Assembly (NCBI RefSeq): GCF_022549225.1
Contig: NZ_JAKZFD010000003.1
Coordinates: forward strand, 310,001 to 374,000
DNA from: Pelomonas sp. CA6
GTDB lineage: Bacteria > Pseudomonadota > Gammaproteobacteria > Burkholderiales > Burkholderiaceae_C
DNA length: 64,000 nt
Reading direction: 5' to 3'
Below, piece after piece: positions 62,015-64,000 of the stretch. The translations under genes and the position numbers were made by a program. The notes under the pieces were generated by a model. It was not told the DNA's origin, made no database searches, and was given only the letters and a program-made list of their open reading frames with translations. Position 1 is the first letter of the stretch, and every line of letters starts with the position of its first letter.

Positions 62015-64000
62015 TCACTGCTTGATGGGTCGCAGGTAGGCGCCCGGCGTCGGCAGCTTCACCGGCTTTTCGTCGATCGCTTTTTTCAGGACCTGGATCG
62101 CAGCGTCCAGTTGCGCGTCCTGGCCCATCGCGGTGGCGCGCGGCGGGTTGTCCACCTCGATGTCGGGCGTCACGCCCTGACCTTCGATGATGAAGCGGCC
62201 TTCGGGCGTCATCTGGCCGAACTCGGCGGCGCGCATGATGCCGTTGTCGATGAGCCGGTTCTGATCGGACAGCCACACGCCGGCGCCCGAGGTCGTTTTG
62301 CCGATCACAGGCCCCAGGCCCAGGCGCTTGAAGCCCTCGGAGAAGGTCTCGCCGTCGGAGTAAGTCTCCTCGTTGGCGAGCACGACGATGGGGCCGCGGA
62401 AGGCCTGCTGCATGTTGGGATAGGGCGCGGCACCCGAGGGCGAGCGGGCCTGCCAGTACATCCAGGCGCGGCGCATCAGCTTCTCCAGGATCCAGCTGTC
62501 GATGTTGCCGCCGTTGTTGTAGCGCACGTCGATGATCAGTCCCTCGCGGTCCACCTGGGCATAGAACTCGCGGGCGAAGTCGGCGATGTCGGCCGGCCCC
62601 ATCGCGCGCAGGTGGAGGTAGCCGATGCGGCCCTGGCCGGCGGACTGAACCAGGGCGGCGCGCCCGTAGCGCCAGTCGTTGAGGCGCAGCTGGGCCTCGC
62701 GGGCCGCGTCAACCGGCGTGACCACGACCTGGCGGCTGCGGCCGTCGGGCTCCTTCAGCTGCAGCAGCACCTGCTTGCCGGCCTGACCGCGCAGCAGCTC
62801 AGACGGATGGGCGACGCCAGCGGCGGCGCGGCCGTTCACCGCGGTGATCACGCTGCCGACGGCGATCTGCAGGCCGGGCGCGGACAGCGGACCGGCCTCG
62901 GACGGCAGCTCGGGGTCGCCGCTGTAGAGCTTGGCGACGCGCCAGCCGGCCGGGTCGGCGACCAACTGCGCGCCCAGGCCCGCGAGCCCGGGCTCTTCCG
63001 GCCCCTTGCGCACATCGCTGGCGGCCACCTGGCTGTGCAGCAGGCTCAGTTCGCCCACCAACTGCTGCATCAGGTCGGCCAGTTCGCCGCGCTCGGTGAC
63101 GCGCTCCACCAGCGGCTCGTACTTGGCGCGCATCGCGGCCCAGTCGACGCCGTGCATGTTCTTGTCGTAGAAGAAGTCGCGCTGCATGCGCCAGGCGTCG
63201 GCGAACATCTGGCGCCATTCGGCGCGCGGGTCGGTGGCGATCTGCCAGTCGCTCCAGCCCACCTGATGCTTGGCGAGCTCGGCGGGCAGCTTGGCGGCGG
63301 CGTCGACGATCAGGATTTCCGGCGTCGCGCCCGGGGCGCCGCGGCGCAGCATCAGCTTCTTGCCGTCACGGCTCAGGCCGAACTGCTGCACCTGCTCGGA
63401 CACGGTCTCGGTCTTGCTCTCTTGCGGGCCGATGTTGAGCAGCTTGAGCTGCGCGTTGCGGCGCGCGCCGTCCAGCAGCCACAGCCGCTTGGCGTCCACC
63501 TGCAGCTCGCTGTAGTTGCTGGCGGCCACGGGCACCTCGTAGAGGCGCTGGGCCAGGCCGGCGGTGACGATGGCGGGCAGGTTCTTGGGCGCGGGCTTGG
63601 CGTCGGACTTCGCGTCACTCTTGGCGCCGGAGGCCGCGTCCGCCTTGGCCTCGGGCTTCGCGTCGGCCTTGTCGGCAGCCAGCTCGTCCGTGGCGGCGAA
63701 GGGGAAGCGCAGTCCGGGTTGCAGCGCCAGCGCATAGACCTTCCAGGCGCGGTCGAACTGCGGGCCCATGTTGCGGTCGCCCCAGGGGCCGCTGGTGTTG
63801 GTGGCGCCGAACTGGCGGCGCGACAGGAAGTACAGCCATTGGCCGTCGGGGCTGAAGGCCGGCGAGGCGCTGGCGTAGCGGTCGCTGGTCAGCGGCAGCG
63901 GCTGGGGCTTGCCGTCGGCGACCATCACCAGCATCAGCTGCTCGCGCCAGGGATTGCGCAGGTTGCGCGTGTAGGCCAGCGCGCGGCCGTCCGGCGACCA
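62015..64000 (-). CDS. S41-family tricorn-like protease, N-terminus off the right edge
   Basis: 661 residues are visible; the frame is open to the edge, so the start lies outside. The order is: beta-propeller repeats of the TolB/PD40 kind (WSPDGRALAYTRN at the edge, FSPDGQWLYFLSRR); a charged Lys/Asp/Ala linker (about 85-110 of the visible part); a second propeller-like part; a tricorn C1-type helical domain (RMQRDFFYDKNMHGVDWAAMRAKYEPLVERV); a PDZ domain; and the S41 core GLIIDVRYNNGGNIDSWILEKL and VLANEETYSDGETFSEGF, with the nucleophile Ser in YSDGE. It ends in GVTPDIEVDNPP. Such proteases degrade peptides, often exported; whether a signal peptide exists cannot be seen. Confidence 0.92.
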   Translation of the reverse strand, partial: WSPDGRALAYTRNLRNPWREQLMLVMVADGKPQPLPLTSDRYASASPAFSPDGQWLYFLSRRQFGATNTSGPWGDRNMGPQFDRAWKVYALALQPGLRFPFAATDELAADKADAKPEAKADAASGAKSDAKSDAKPAPKNLPAIVTAGLAQRLYEVPVAASNYSELQVDAKRLWLLDGARRNAQLKLLNIGPQESKTETVSEQVQQFGLSRDGKKLMLRRGAPGATPEILIVDAAAKLPAELAKHQVGWSDWQIATDPRAEWRQMFADAWRMQRDFFYDKNMHGVDWAAMRAKYEPLVERVTERGELADLMQQLVGELSLLHSQVAASDVRKGPEEPGLAGLGAQLVADPAGWRVAKLYSGDPELPSEAGPLSAPGLQIAVGSVITAVNGRAAAGVAHPSELLRGQAGKQVLLQLKEPDGRSRQVVVTPVDAAREAQLRLNDWRYGRAALVQSAGQGRIGYLHLRAMGPADIADFAREFYAQVDREGLIIDVRYNNGGNIDSWILEKLMRRAWMYWQARSPSGAAPYPNMQQAFRGPIVVLANEETYSDGETFSEGFKRLGLGPVIGKTTSGAGVWLSDQNRLIDNGIMRAAEFGQMTPEGRFIIEGQGVTPDIEVDNPPRATAMGQDAQLDAAIQVLKKAIDEKPVKLPTPGAYLRPIKQ

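Overview
The window is GC-rich (roughly 70 percent by eye), gene-dense chromosomal DNA of a betaproteobacterium of the order Burkholderiales, probably from the Rubrivivax / Leptothrix / Roseateles neighbourhood. The evidence is the gene content and order: rplM-rpsI-erpA facing an anmK / M23 peptidase pair that is divergent from tyrS; rsmI divergent from yraN-diaA-dolP; yggS divergent from pilT-pilU; and paired cyanophycin synthetases. I see no insertion sequence, prophage, CRISPR array, tRNA or rRNA. Two genes run off the window: an alpha/beta hydrolase at the left edge and an S41 tricorn-like peptidase at the right edge.

Layout. 1-5.2 kb: a hydrolase, a TctDE/QseBC-like two-component pair and two multi-haem cytochromes c. 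5.2-6.2 kb: two small heat-shock proteins behind a sigma-32-like promoter. 6.2-16 kb: a cyanophycin locus with cphA2-like, cphA and a FUSC membrane protein on the minus strand, divergent from an unusual ABC exporter and a DUF1854 protein. 16-25 kb: a chemoreceptor, then isovaleryl-CoA dehydrogenase, carbonic anhydrase, aceK, a thiolase, an SDR enzyme and a second acyl-CoA dehydrogenase. 25-32 kb: a ZIP metal transporter behind a Fur-box/terminator leader, fumarase C, and a fused indolepyruvate oxidoreductase divergent from an Lrp regulator. 32-41 kb: a lipoprotein, a CBS protein, CheZ, MtfA, a DUF3011-lectin, an EF-hand protein, the GTPase YlqF, a TonB-domain protein, a chemoreceptor and a diguanylate cyclase. 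41-48 kb: yggS, pilT-pilU, a beta-hydroxyacid dehydrogenase, and the dolP-diaA-yraN / rsmI cluster. 48-56 kb: tldD, an attenuator-controlled aroG, htpG, srkA, a DUF2726 protein and a GNAT enzyme. 56-64 kb: rplM-rpsI, erpA, anmK, an M23 peptidase, tyrS and the S41 peptidase.

How genes work together. The cyanophycin block plausibly makes the storage polymer, with accessory membrane and DUF proteins of unknown role. The 18-25 kb block handles acyl-CoA and leucine catabolism and the glyoxylate switch. PilT/PilU, two chemoreceptors, CheZ and a diguanylate cyclase serve motility and surface behaviour.

The most interesting signals are regulatory. One is a Phe/Tyr/Trp-rich, apparently leaderless leader peptide with alternative terminator and antiterminator hairpins upstream of aroG. 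Another is a Fur-box promoter followed by an intrinsic terminator upstream of the ZIP gene, which may be an iron-responsive small RNA. The third is the cyanophycin-linked ABC exporter/DUF1854 pair. All assignments come from reading the sequence; no database search was run.
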